This document shows, one piece after another, positions 1 to 6,704 of a stretch of 64,000 bases of DNA (its first letter is position 1; every line of letters begins with the position of its first letter). The notes under the pieces are model-generated. The model was not told the DNA's origin. It made no database searches and worked only from the letters and a program-made list of their open reading frames with translations. The position numbers were made by a program, and so were the translations under genes. Source of the stretch: Coprobacillus cateniformis (GTDB lineage: Bacteria; Bacillota_I; Bacilli_A; Erysipelotrichales; Coprobacillaceae); assembly GCF_009767585.1 (NCBI RefSeq), contig NZ_WSNW01000001.1:3184041-3248040 (forward strand), read 5' to 3'.

Positions 1-1
1 G

Positions 2-127
2 TATCCTGCAGAAGAGAAGGTCGATGTTGAGAAATTTCTTACATTATTTTCTAAAGAAGTCATTATCGCTAGGCTTCTGTTTATGTTATATAATGAAAAA
101 AGAGATGAGACTTCAGTTGAAAACTGA
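2..127 (+). CDS. Possible 3' end of an unidentified gene (partial)
   Basis: A reading frame is open from the window edge to a TGA at 125-127 and would encode a 41-residue tail rich in charged residues. I do not recognise it. Its stop lies inside the terminator stem that follows, which is unusual. A second frame is also open across the same bases, so the choice of frame is not secure. It could be the C-terminus of a gene convergent with coaX, or simply non-coding. Confidence 0.25.
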   Translation, partial: YPAEEKVDVEKFLTLFSKEVIIARLLFMLYNEKRDETSVEN

Positions 128-143
128 GTTCTTATCTCTTTTT
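96..143. terminator. Bidirectional rho-independent terminator
   Basis: A long near-perfect hairpin has outer arms AAAAAGAGAT/ATCTCTTTTT and inner arms TTCAGTT/AACTGA. A-rich and T-rich flanks give a U-tract on either strand. It ends the minus-strand coaX operon and whatever enters from the left. Confidence 0.8.
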
Positions 144-147
144 ATAA

Positions 148-927
148 TTAAATATATATGTTCTTTTTCGTTTTATCGTATATAATTTTAAGTCCTTTGA
201 ATGTTAAATCAACATCATAAATATCAATTTCATCAGTTTCGCTTGCAATAATACGTCCTAAACCACCTGTTGAAATGACTTTTAGGTTTTCTCCATATTC
301 TTCTTTAATCGTTCTAATAATATATTCAGTTTGACCAATATATCCGAAAACAATTCCAGCCTGCATACTTTTAATTGTATTCTTAGCAATAATTTTATTA
401 GGTTTTTGAATTTCGATTTCTGGCAATTTAGCAGCTTGTGAGGAAAGGGCATTTGTTGATATACCAATACCAGGAGCAGTTGCTCCCCCTATAAACTCAC
501 CCTTAGCAGTAACAACATCATAAGTTGTTGCTGTTCCAAAATCAATGACCAAACAAGGTCCACCATAAGTATAAAAGGCACCAGCTGCATCTACTAATCG
601 ATCGGCACCAAGTGTTGAAGGATTGTCAATGCGAATATCAATACCTGTTTTGACACCTGGACCAATAAATATAGGATTCTTATGAAGATATTTTTTAATA
701 CAGTTGGTAAAAGAATAGTTGATTTTTGGAACGACGCTACTAATAATAATATCCTCGATTTGTTCAACTTCAATTGAAGATGCATTTAAGAAAGATAATA
801 ACATGAATCCATATTCATCAGATGTTCTTTGAAACTTTGTTGTTAAACGATAATTACCAATTAACTGATCTCGGTCATAAACTCCCATTGTAATATTTGT
901 ATTACCAATATCGATAGCAACTAACAT
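148..927 (-). CDS. coaX: Type III pantothenate kinase
   Basis: This 259-residue protein should phosphorylate pantothenate, the first step of coenzyme A synthesis. It belongs to the ASKHA-fold CoaX family. Visible family signatures are the N-terminal phosphate-binding DIGNTN (residues 6-11), GADR (107-110), the DFGTATT motif (129-135) and the following FIGG segment. Length is typical of the family. The ATG overlaps the end of coaBC by 7 bp, so the two are probably translationally coupled. Type III kinases need a monovalent cation and are not feedback-inhibited by CoA (family knowledge). It is the last gene before the terminator. Confidence 0.97.
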   Translation of the reverse strand: MLVAIDIGNTNITMGVYDRDQLIGNYRLTTKFQRTSDEYGFMLLSFLNASSIEVEQIEDIIISSVVPKINYSFTNCIKKYLHKNPIFIGPGVKTGIDIRIDNPSTLGADRLVDAAGAFYTYGGPCLVIDFGTATTYDVVTAKGEFIGGATAPGIGISTNALSSQAAKLPEIEIQKPNKIIAKNTIKSMQAGIVFGYIGQTEYIIRTIKEEYGENLKVISTGGLGRIIASETDEIDIYDVDLTFKGLKIIYDKTKKNIYI

Positions 928-2114
928 AATGATTCCTCCATCTTTTTTAATGTCATTAAAATTTCATAAGCAAGCTCATCCTTAGATAATAATCCATAAT
1001 CTTTCATACTATCTTGAGTTATAAATGTTACAATATTTGTATCCCCTTGAAAGCCAGCACCATCTGTTTTTAAATGATTAGCAACAATCATATCACAATT
1101 CTTTTTCTTCAATTTATCCTGAGCATGTTCAATCAAGTCACTGGTTTCCATTGCAAAACCACATAGAATCTGCTGTGGTAATTTTTTTTGACCTAAATCA
1201 AATAAAATATCTTTATTTTTTATAAGTTCTAAAGTCATTTTATGATCATTTTTCTTGATTTTTTGATCTGCGATATTTTGGCTAGCATAATCTCCAACTG
1301 CGGCTGACATAATGATAAAATCTTGTTGTTTTGAAATCTCATGAATAGCCTGATACATATCATCCGCACTCACAACGTTTATGCAATTGATGCCATATGG
1401 TTTTTTGAGATAAGTAGGGCCACTGACAAGTGTAACATCTGCTCCTAAACAAAAGGCTGCTTTAGCGATGGCATACCCCATCTTGCCACTTGAATGATTT
1501 GTAATATAACGAACGGGGTCAATACTTTCTTGTGTAGGTCCAGCACTCACTAAAATCTTTTTACCTGTTAATGTTTTTTTAGACAAGGCATAATGTATCA
1601 TTTCCATAATATCTTCTTGATCAGCCAGTTTTCCACGTCCTATATCGCCACATGCTAATAAACCACAAGTAGGTTCTACAAACAATACACCAGTCTCTTT
1701 TAAAGATTGCATATTTTTTTGAGTTATAGGATTTTCAAACATGTGAACATTCATAGCAGGCGCAATCAATTTTGGACAAGTTGCTGCTAAGAAAGCACTT
1801 GTTAACATGTTATCTGCCATCCCATAAGCTAATTTGGCAATCGTATGTGCACTTGCTGGAACGACTATAAATAAATCAGCATCTTTGACAATATCAACAT
1901 GTGTAATGATAGCAGGATTCTCATCATCAAAAGTATCAATATAAACTTTTCTTTTTGTAAGTGATTGAATACAAACTGGTGTGATAAATTTTGCAGCACT
2001 CTCACTCATCATGACTTCAATATGATAATCTTTTTTTGTTAAATCACTAATCAATTGGATAGCTTTATATGCTGCAATACTTCCAGTTATTCCAACAATA
2101 ATCTTTTTAGACAT
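921..2114 (-). CDS. coaBC: Bifunctional phosphopantothenoylcysteine decarboxylase / phosphopantothenate-cysteine ligase
   Basis: This 397-residue fusion carries out steps two and three of CoA synthesis. The N-terminal CoaC flavoprotein half has GITGSIAAYKA (8-18), the active-site His72 in THVDI, the PAMN motif (119-122) and the conserved Cys155 in LACGDIGRGK. The usual PASANT motif reads PASAHT here. The CoaB half starts near 185 and shows SAGPTQESIDPVR, NHSSGKMG (206-213) and SAAVGDY. It lies between the S component (18-bp gap) and coaX (7-bp overlap), so one transcript likely covers vitamin uptake and its conversion. Confidence 0.97.
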   Translation of the reverse strand: MSKKIIVGITGSIAAYKAIQLISDLTKKDYHIEVMMSESAAKFITPVCIQSLTKRKVYIDTFDDENPAIITHVDIVKDADLFIVVPASAHTIAKLAYGMADNMLTSAFLAATCPKLIAPAMNVHMFENPITQKNMQSLKETGVLFVEPTCGLLACGDIGRGKLADQEDIMEMIHYALSKKTLTGKKILVSAGPTQESIDPVRYITNHSSGKMGYAIAKAAFCLGADVTLVSGPTYLKKPYGINCINVVSADDMYQAIHEISKQQDFIIMSAAVGDYASQNIADQKIKKNDHKMTLELIKNKDILFDLGQKKLPQQILCGFAMETSDLIEHAQDKLKKKNCDMIVANHLKTDGAGFQGDTNIVTFITQDSMKDYGLLSKDELAYEILMTLKKMEESLC

Positions 2115-2132
2115 ACAATAAACCTCATTTCT

Positions 2133-2723
2133 TTATTTTAATTTTATTAATATACGTGAGACCATAACTGCAATCATGGTTCCAACAATAGCTTCTAATA
2201 AGCCACTTGTTGTTATAATACCAATAAGGTAAGGGAATAAAGCACTTAAATCTTTACCAATAGCACTCGCATATTGAGAACCAAAGATAAAATAAATACC
2301 ACCTAATACCAAAACTGTATTTGTCATAGCACCTAAAAAAGAACCAACAATCATTGCCATGAATTCATTTTTATCTTTTAACTTTTCAAAAAGAAGACCA
2401 GCAATATATCCGATAAGAACTCTTGGCACAATTGCAATGAATGCACTCATCAAAGATTTACTGATAAAAGGTGAAAAGACAAAAGAAGTCAAGGTTGGTT
2501 GAATAGTATTGATAACTAAACTAGAGATACCAAATACTAGTCCTATGCCTGCTCCCTGTTTTTTTCCAAGAACAATTCCTGCGATAATAACAGGAATATG
2601 CAATGTTGTTGCACGTAAAGGTCCAATTGGAATGAAACCAAGAAAAGGCACCATAACCATGAGAATTTCTATCGCTATAAATAGCGACATGAACGAAAGG
2701 TTCTTTGTTTTTTGTTTATTCAT
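2133..2723 (-). CDS. panT: ECF transporter S component, probably pantothenate-specific (PanT)
   Basis: This 196-residue hydrophobic protein has about six membrane segments. It shows the ECF S-component pattern with TLHIPVIIAGIVLG near the N-terminus, then GAGIGLVFGISSL. S components bind one vitamin and work with a shared EcfAA'T energising module, which is not encoded in this window. Pantothenate is inferred from the coaBC-coaX neighbours. I placed the start at 2723 because GGAGGAGAAAA sits directly upstream of that ATG. A longer in-frame version to 2849 would run through a promoter-like sequence and begins with an atypical basic stretch. Confidence 0.88.
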   Translation of the reverse strand: MNKQKTKNLSFMSLFIAIEILMVMVPFLGFIPIGPLRATTLHIPVIIAGIVLGKKQGAGIGLVFGISSLVINTIQPTLTSFVFSPFISKSLMSAFIAIVPRVLIGYIAGLLFEKLKDKNEFMAMIVGSFLGAMTNTVLVLGGIYFIFGSQYASAIGKDLSALFPYLIGIITTSGLLEAIVGTMIAVMVSRILIKLK

Positions 2724-2840
2724 TTTTCTCCTCCACTGTCGTTTCTTTTGAATACGACGCTTCCTTAAATTTGTCAAAAGAATATATAAGTTAATGCTTA
2801 TAAAAGTCACTACTTGAGTTATATTTCCTTTAACAAAGCC

Positions 2841-2869
2841 ATTATACACTACTTATAACGAAAAAACAA
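2841..2869 (-). promoter_or_regulatory. Promoter of the panT-coaBC-coaX operon
   Basis: Read on the minus strand, TTGTTT (2869-2864) and TATAAT (2846-2841) are separated by 17 bp. A second candidate, TTGACA-17-TATTCA, lies at 2777-2749, closer to the start codon. The leader between them is about 110 nt. I see no known riboswitch in it. Confidence 0.55.
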
Positions 2870-3063
2870 TTTTCCTACTCATTTTATGTTCCATATTTTG
2901 ACAATCAAAATGAAATAAGGGAGTGGTCTTTTTTTAAATCACTGACATATGTTAAATATGGATATGATCATATTAGTATAGAGATTGCTTTTTAAAATAA
3001 TTATGTTGGATATGATTGTATTTATAAAAAAGCATATCAAAAATATTAAATAATATAATTATT
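2870..3063. other. AT-rich intergenic stretch without a visible gene
   Basis: This lies between the divergent panT and rubrerythrin promoters. It holds a dyad with arms ATTAAATAAT/ATTATTTAAT just before the rubrerythrin operator, several short A/T runs and no ORF with a ribosome binding site. I see nothing else in it. Confidence 0.5.
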
Positions 3064-3084
3064 TAATAGTAATAATTACTATTA
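3064..3084. promoter_or_regulatory. PerR/Fur-like palindromic operator upstream of rubrerythrin
   Basis: A perfect 21-bp inverted repeat is centred on A3074. Its core TAGTAAT-A-ATTACTA has the 7-1-7 geometry of PerR/Fur-family boxes. It matches the PerR consensus half-site TTATAAT at five of seven positions. It lies 12 bp upstream of the -35 element. Control by a peroxide or metal sensor is inferred from geometry plus the oxidative-stress gene it precedes. Confidence 0.5.
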
Positions 3085-3096
3085 TTAAAAAAGTTC

Positions 3097-3124
3097 TTGA
3101 TTTTGCCAATTTTTGTAGTATAAT
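3097..3124 (+). promoter_or_regulatory. Rubrerythrin promoter
   Basis: TTGATT (3097-3102) and TATAAT (3119-3124) have a 16-bp spacer, followed by a short leader and GAAGGAGG before the ATG at 3161. Confidence 0.7.
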
Positions 3125-3160
3125 AAAGACAGATGAAAAAATGAAGGAGGAAATTTAATT

Positions 3161-3814
3161 ATGGCTAAATGGGTATGTAAAGTATGTGGGTATGTACATG
3201 AAGGAGATACACCTCCAGAAGTATGTCCAATTTGTAAAGTTTCAGCTGATAAATTTGAAAAAGTAGAAGAAGAAAAAAATTCAAAATATGCAGGTACAAA
3301 AACAGAAAAGAATTTAATGGAAGCATTTGCTGGTGAATCACAAGCAAGAAACAAATATACGTATTTCGCAGAAATGGCAAGAAAAGAAGGTTTAGAACAA
3401 ATCGCTGCTATTTTTGATGAAACTGCAGATCAAGAAAAACAACATGCAAAAATGTGGTTCTCTGAATTTCATGGTATTGGAGCGACTGATGAAAACTTAG
3501 TTGCTGCAGCTGCTGGTGAAAATGAAGAATGGACAGATATGTATGCAAGAATGGCTAAGGAAGCAAGAGAAGAAGGATTTGAAGAATTAGCAATTAAATT
3601 TGAAAACGTTGGTAAAGTGGAAAGATCACATGAAGCACGTTATTTAAAATTATTGGATTCATATAAGAATGGTAAAACATTCAAAGGAGATGCACCAAAG
3701 GGATGGAAGTGTAGACAATGTGGATTTATCTACGAAGGTGAAGAAGCGCCAGAAAGATGTCCAACTTGTGGTTATCCAAAAGCATTTTTTGAAAGAATGA
3801 CTGAAAACTATTAA
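3161..3814 (+). CDS. Rubrerythrin with rubredoxin-like domains at both ends
   Basis: A 217-residue non-heme iron peroxidase, probably cytoplasmic, that reduces hydrogen peroxide in anaerobes. Domain order: a rubredoxin-like Fe(Cys)4 knuckle with C6/C9 and C22/C25, a ferritin-like diiron four-helix domain (about 45-175) with the expected EAFAGESQARNKY, DQEKQH and VERSHEARY ligand motifs, then a second rubredoxin knuckle with C184/C187 and C200/C203. Classical rubrerythrin has only the C-terminal rubredoxin and reverse rubrerythrin only the N-terminal one; this has both. It is monocistronic with its own promoter, operator and terminator. Confidence 0.93.
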   Translation: MAKWVCKVCGYVHEGDTPPEVCPICKVSADKFEKVEEEKNSKYAGTKTEKNLMEAFAGESQARNKYTYFAEMARKEGLEQIAAIFDETADQEKQHAKMWFSEFHGIGATDENLVAAAAGENEEWTDMYARMAKEAREEGFEELAIKFENVGKVERSHEARYLKLLDSYKNGKTFKGDAPKGWKCRQCGFIYEGEEAPERCPTCGYPKAFFERMTENY

Positions 3815-3824
3815 TTAGTATGTG

Positions 3825-3857
3825 GTGATGAGATTTTCTCATCACTTTTTCTTTTTC
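3825..3857 (+). terminator. Rho-independent terminator after rubrerythrin
   Basis: Stem GTGATGAGA/TCTCATCAC with a 3-nt loop, followed by TTTTTCTTTTTC. Confidence 0.85.
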
Positions 3858-3922
3858 TTAATGGGTTCACATTTTATGAGATTTATTGTAGAATAAAAAG
3901 GCATGAAAAAAGGAGAGGTTTT

Positions 3923-5293
3923 ATGGCTAGAGAGAAATTTTCATCGCGTTTTGGCTTTATTTTGATTTCAGCTGGGTGTGCGATTGGATTAGGAAATGTA
4001 TGGCGATTTCCTTATGTGGTAGGGCAATATGGTGGTGCTCTGTTTGTTTTAATTTATTTGTTGTTTTTAATTCTATTAGGAGCACCAATCATGACAATGG
4101 AATTTGCGGTTGGAAGAGCAAGTCAAAAAAGTGCCGTTTCTGCTTTAACAACTTTAAAGCCAGGGCAGAAAATCTGGAAAGGTGTTGGCTATTTTCAGGC
4201 AGCTGGAAATTATATGCTGATGATGTTTTATACAACAGTTGGTGGCTGGATGCTTGCTTATTTCTTGAAGATGATCAAGGGAGAATTTAATGGTATAACA
4301 CCAACTCAAGTGGGAGATATCTTTAATCAATCTTTACAAGATCCATTTATGCAGGTTTTTTGGATGATTGTTGTTGTTGCATTAGGATTTGGTGTTTGTT
4401 CATTAGGACTACAAAATGGTGTTGAAAAGATGACAAAGATTATGATGTCATCATTATTTGTCATTATTTTGATTTTGGTTGTTCGTGCTATCACTTTACC
4501 TGGTGGCGGTGAAGGTTTAGCTTTCTATTTAATTCCTAATTTAGATTCTATTGCTAGATATGGAGTCTTGGAGGTTATATTTGCAGCTATGGGACAGGCA
4601 TTCTTCACCTTGAGTTTAGGGATTGGAGCTATTGCTATATTTGGAAGTTACATAGGCAAAGAACGTCGTTTATTAGGCGAAACAATGAGTGTTTGTACAT
4701 TAGATACACTTGTTGCTTTGATGTCAGGTTTAATTATTTTTCCAGCCTGTTTTGCTTTTGGTGTAAATCCTGAAAGTGGACCTGGTCTTGTCTTTATTAC
4801 TTTACCTAGTATTTTTAATGAAATGTGGATGGGACAGCTTTGGGGAAGTTTATTTTTTGTTTTTATGAGTTTTGCAGCCATGTCTACAATTATTGCTGTA
4901 TTTGAAAACATTATATCTTTTGGTATTGATTTGTTTGGGTGGACAAGAAAGAAATCTGTATTTGTTAATTTGGTTTTGATTTTGTTTCTTTCATTACCAT
5001 GTGCTTTAGGATTTAATGTTTTAAGTGGCTTTCATCCTTTTGGAGCAGGAACATATATTCAGGATTTAGAAGATTTCTTTGTAACATATAATTTTCTGCC
5101 ACTAGGATCACTTGCTTATTTGATTTTTTGTACATCTCGCTATGGGTGGGGATTTGAAAATTTTTTAGAAGAAGCGAATACTGGTCAAGGGATTCATTTT
5201 CCAAAATGGACAAAAGTTTATTTAAAGTATATCTTACCATGTATTATTATTTTCATATTTATTCAAGGATATTGGACTTTTTTTATGAAATGA
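3923..5293 (+). CDS. Sodium-dependent amino-acid transporter, SLC6/NSS family
   Basis: A 456-residue inner-membrane protein with about eleven to twelve hydrophobic helices, close in size to the bacterial MhsT and TnaT. TM1 carries the unwound Na+/substrate-binding signature AGCAIGLGNVWRFPY (residues 17-31). GGALFVLIYL and the FFTLSLGIGA segment of TM6 follow. These are standard LeuT-fold features. Substrate cannot be read from sequence; hydrophobic or aromatic amino acids are usual for short prokaryotic members. It has a GGAGAGG site before the ATG and is flanked by terminators, so it is likely a single-gene unit. Confidence 0.92.
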   Translation: MAREKFSSRFGFILISAGCAIGLGNVWRFPYVVGQYGGALFVLIYLLFLILLGAPIMTMEFAVGRASQKSAVSALTTLKPGQKIWKGVGYFQAAGNYMLMMFYTTVGGWMLAYFLKMIKGEFNGITPTQVGDIFNQSLQDPFMQVFWMIVVVALGFGVCSLGLQNGVEKMTKIMMSSLFVIILILVVRAITLPGGGEGLAFYLIPNLDSIARYGVLEVIFAAMGQAFFTLSLGIGAIAIFGSYIGKERRLLGETMSVCTLDTLVALMSGLIIFPACFAFGVNPESGPGLVFITLPSIFNEMWMGQLWGSLFFVFMSFAAMSTIIAVFENIISFGIDLFGWTRKKSVFVNLVLILFLSLPCALGFNVLSGFHPFGAGTYIQDLEDFFVTYNFLPLGSLAYLIFCTSRYGWGFENFLEEANTGQGIHFPKWTKVYLKYILPCIIIFIFIQGYWTFFMK

Positions 5294-5295
5294 TT

Positions 5296-5327
5296 AAGAT
5301 ACTTCGTTATGAGGTATCTTTTTTTAT
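5296..5327 (+). terminator. Terminator after the NSS transporter
   Basis: Stem AAGATAC/GTATCTT with a T-run at 5321-5325. The 3' part (5311-5318) can also pair with GATACCTC at 5328-5335, so an alternative hairpin reaches towards the padR promoter. Confidence 0.75.
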
Positions 5328-5335
5328 GATACCTC

Positions 5336-5368
5336 TTGACACATTATACTATGTAATGTATAGTATAA
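5336..5368 (+). promoter_or_regulatory. padR promoter with embedded PadR-type operator
   Basis: TTGACA (5336-5341), a 17-bp spacer and TATAGT (5359-5364) form the promoter. A dyad with 9-bp perfect arms, TTATACTAT (5344-5352) and ATAGTATAA (5360-5368), spans the spacer and the -10. PadR proteins are small-ligand-responsive autorepressors that typically bind such dyads over their own promoters. Direct repression of the operon is therefore the likely logic. Confidence 0.75.
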
Positions 5369-5387
5369 GATATAAGGAGGTATATTG

Positions 5388-5705
5388 ATGGATACACAAT
5401 TAAAAAAGGGGTTCTTAGAGTTTTGTGTATTGGCAAGTTTAATTCAGAAAGATTCATATGGTTATCAGATTATTAAAGATGTGAGTCAATGTATAGATAT
5501 ATCTGAATCAACGCTTTATCCAATTTTAAAAAGATTAGAAAATCATTCTTATGTAGAGACATATACTGTAGAACATAATGGTCGACTTAGAAAATATTAT
5601 AAGTTAACAGCAAATGGACAGGAACATATTCAGGATTTCTTATCTGGCTGGAATCAAATAGAAAATATATATCATTATATAGAAGGGGAGTTAAATCATG
5701 ACTAA
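5388..5705 (+). CDS. PadR-family transcriptional regulator
   Basis: A 105-residue winged-helix repressor. The signature reads KKGFLEFCVLASLIQKDSYGY near the start, then SESTLYPILKRLE (recognition helix) and GRLRKYYKLT (wing), the canonical PadR pattern. I start at ATG 5388, which sits 7 nt after AAGGAGG. A TTG immediately upstream is also in frame. The gene overlaps the next one by 8 bp. PadR paired with a DUF1700 gene is a widespread Firmicute module, usually linked to envelope or peptide stress. Confidence 0.93.
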   Translation: MDTQLKKGFLEFCVLASLIQKDSYGYQIIKDVSQCIDISESTLYPILKRLENHSYVETYTVEHNGRLRKYYKLTANGQEHIQDFLSGWNQIENIYHYIEGELNHD

Positions 5706-6297
5706 AAAAGAATTTATTGAAAAATTAGAAGCAGAATTAAAAGATGAAACTTATAGTACTGTTACACAAGTGATGACTTATTATGAAGAAATCATTGCTG
5801 ATTTAATGGAAGATGGATATAGTGAAGAGGATGCTATCTCAAAACTAGGAAGCATTCAAGAAACAGTTGCGAATGTTAAGGGGAATGAGGAAATTATTGA
5901 AATTAAAAAGATGAAAACAACAACATCTGCTTGGGTGAGTATTTTATTAATATTAGGTTTTCCTCTTTGGGGTTCTTTAATGGCTGCTTGGTTATGCTTG
6001 TTGTTGGCAGCATATATTTTAATTTGGTGTGTTCCTATCATAACAGTTGCGTTAGGACTGGCTGGCTCTATGAGTTTTATTGTTGGGATTTTTGGTTCAT
6101 TTGTACTGTTTACAGAATCCGTCTCTTTAGGAATTACACAATTAGGTGTGAGCGCAATATTTGGAGCTGTTGGACTTATTGGGATCGCCCTAACTTATCG
6201 AGTATCAGGAACAATTCTTGCATATTCTAAAAAGATGACAGTTTATGTTAAGGAATTTAGTGTTCAAATATTAAGAAAGGTGGGCGTTGTATGTTAA
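5698..6297 (+). CDS. DUF1700 / HAAS-domain membrane protein
   Basis: A 199-residue protein. The N-terminal 60 residues form the HAAS-type helical domain typical of DUF1700 (TKKEFIEKLEAEL, then VMTYYEEIIADLMEDGYSEEDAISKLG). About four hydrophobic helices follow (residues 75-185). The family is membrane-bound and co-transcribed with PadR, and its biochemical role is not established. The gene overlaps both neighbours (8 bp with padR, 7 bp with the next), indicating translational coupling. Confidence 0.85.
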   Translation: MTKKEFIEKLEAELKDETYSTVTQVMTYYEEIIADLMEDGYSEEDAISKLGSIQETVANVKGNEEIIEIKKMKTTTSAWVSILLILGFPLWGSLMAAWLCLLLAAYILIWCVPIITVALGLAGSMSFIVGIFGSFVLFTESVSLGITQLGVSAIFGAVGLIGIALTYRVSGTILAYSKKMTVYVKEFSVQILRKVGVVC

Positions 6298-6578
6298 AAA
6301 CAATGGGAATGCATAAATTGGTTGCTCCAGCAATTGCATTAATGTTAGGAATTGGTGTTGTTCTTACTGGTATAGGTTTTGCAATGGAAAGAAATACAGA
6401 ATATTTAAAAGAAGATGGAAATCATAAATGGTATCAAATTGTTTATATTGATCAAAATGGATGGTTTCGATTTGGTGTGACTTTTGGTGATTTGGTTTCT
6501 TTTGGTGGTTTTGGGATTTCAGATGCACCAGATGCACCAGCAGTGCCACAAGCTCCAAGTGCACCTGTTGCACCTTAG
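6291..6578 (+). CDS. Small membrane-anchored protein with a tripeptide-repeat tail
   Basis: A 95-residue protein I do not recognise. A hydrophobic segment (about 10-32) could be an uncleaved signal or membrane anchor. A short polar/aromatic region with FRFGVTFGDLVSFGGFG follows. The C-terminus ends in six xxP units (DAP DAP AVP QAP SAP VAP) with no stop-transfer basic residues. In related operons this slot is often filled by a large DUF4097 protein, so this may be a reduced analogue. The start overlaps the DUF1700 stop, so it belongs to the PadR operon. Confidence 0.75.
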   Translation: MLKTMGMHKLVAPAIALMLGIGVVLTGIGFAMERNTEYLKEDGNHKWYQIVYIDQNGWFRFGVTFGDLVSFGGFGISDAPDAPAVPQAPSAPVAP

Positions 6579-6594
6579 TGATATATGAAATTTG

Positions 6595-6621
6595 TAGGAA
6601 CTTAGGGTTCCTATTTTTTTT
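6595..6621 (+). terminator. Terminator of the padR operon
   Basis: Stem TAGGAAC/GTTCCTA followed by eight T residues. Confidence 0.85.
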
Positions 6622-6646
6622 GGAGATACGATTTTGTCGATATTTG

Positions 6647-6676
6647 TTGCCTACATGAATAAGGAAGTGGTAAAAT
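6647..6676 (+). promoter_or_regulatory. Putative flotillin promoter
   Basis: TTGCCT (6647-6652), an 18-bp spacer and TAAAAT (6671-6676), about 28 bp upstream of the chosen ATG. Confidence 0.5.
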
Positions 6677-6704
6677 ATATATGATAGTAAATGGAGGGAT
6701 ATAT

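Noticed and set aside
2724..2849. N-terminal extension of the ECF S component
   Set aside because: The frame is open to 2849, but the GGAGGAGAAAA site sits before the ATG at 2723, and the extension runs through the promoter region and is unlike S components.
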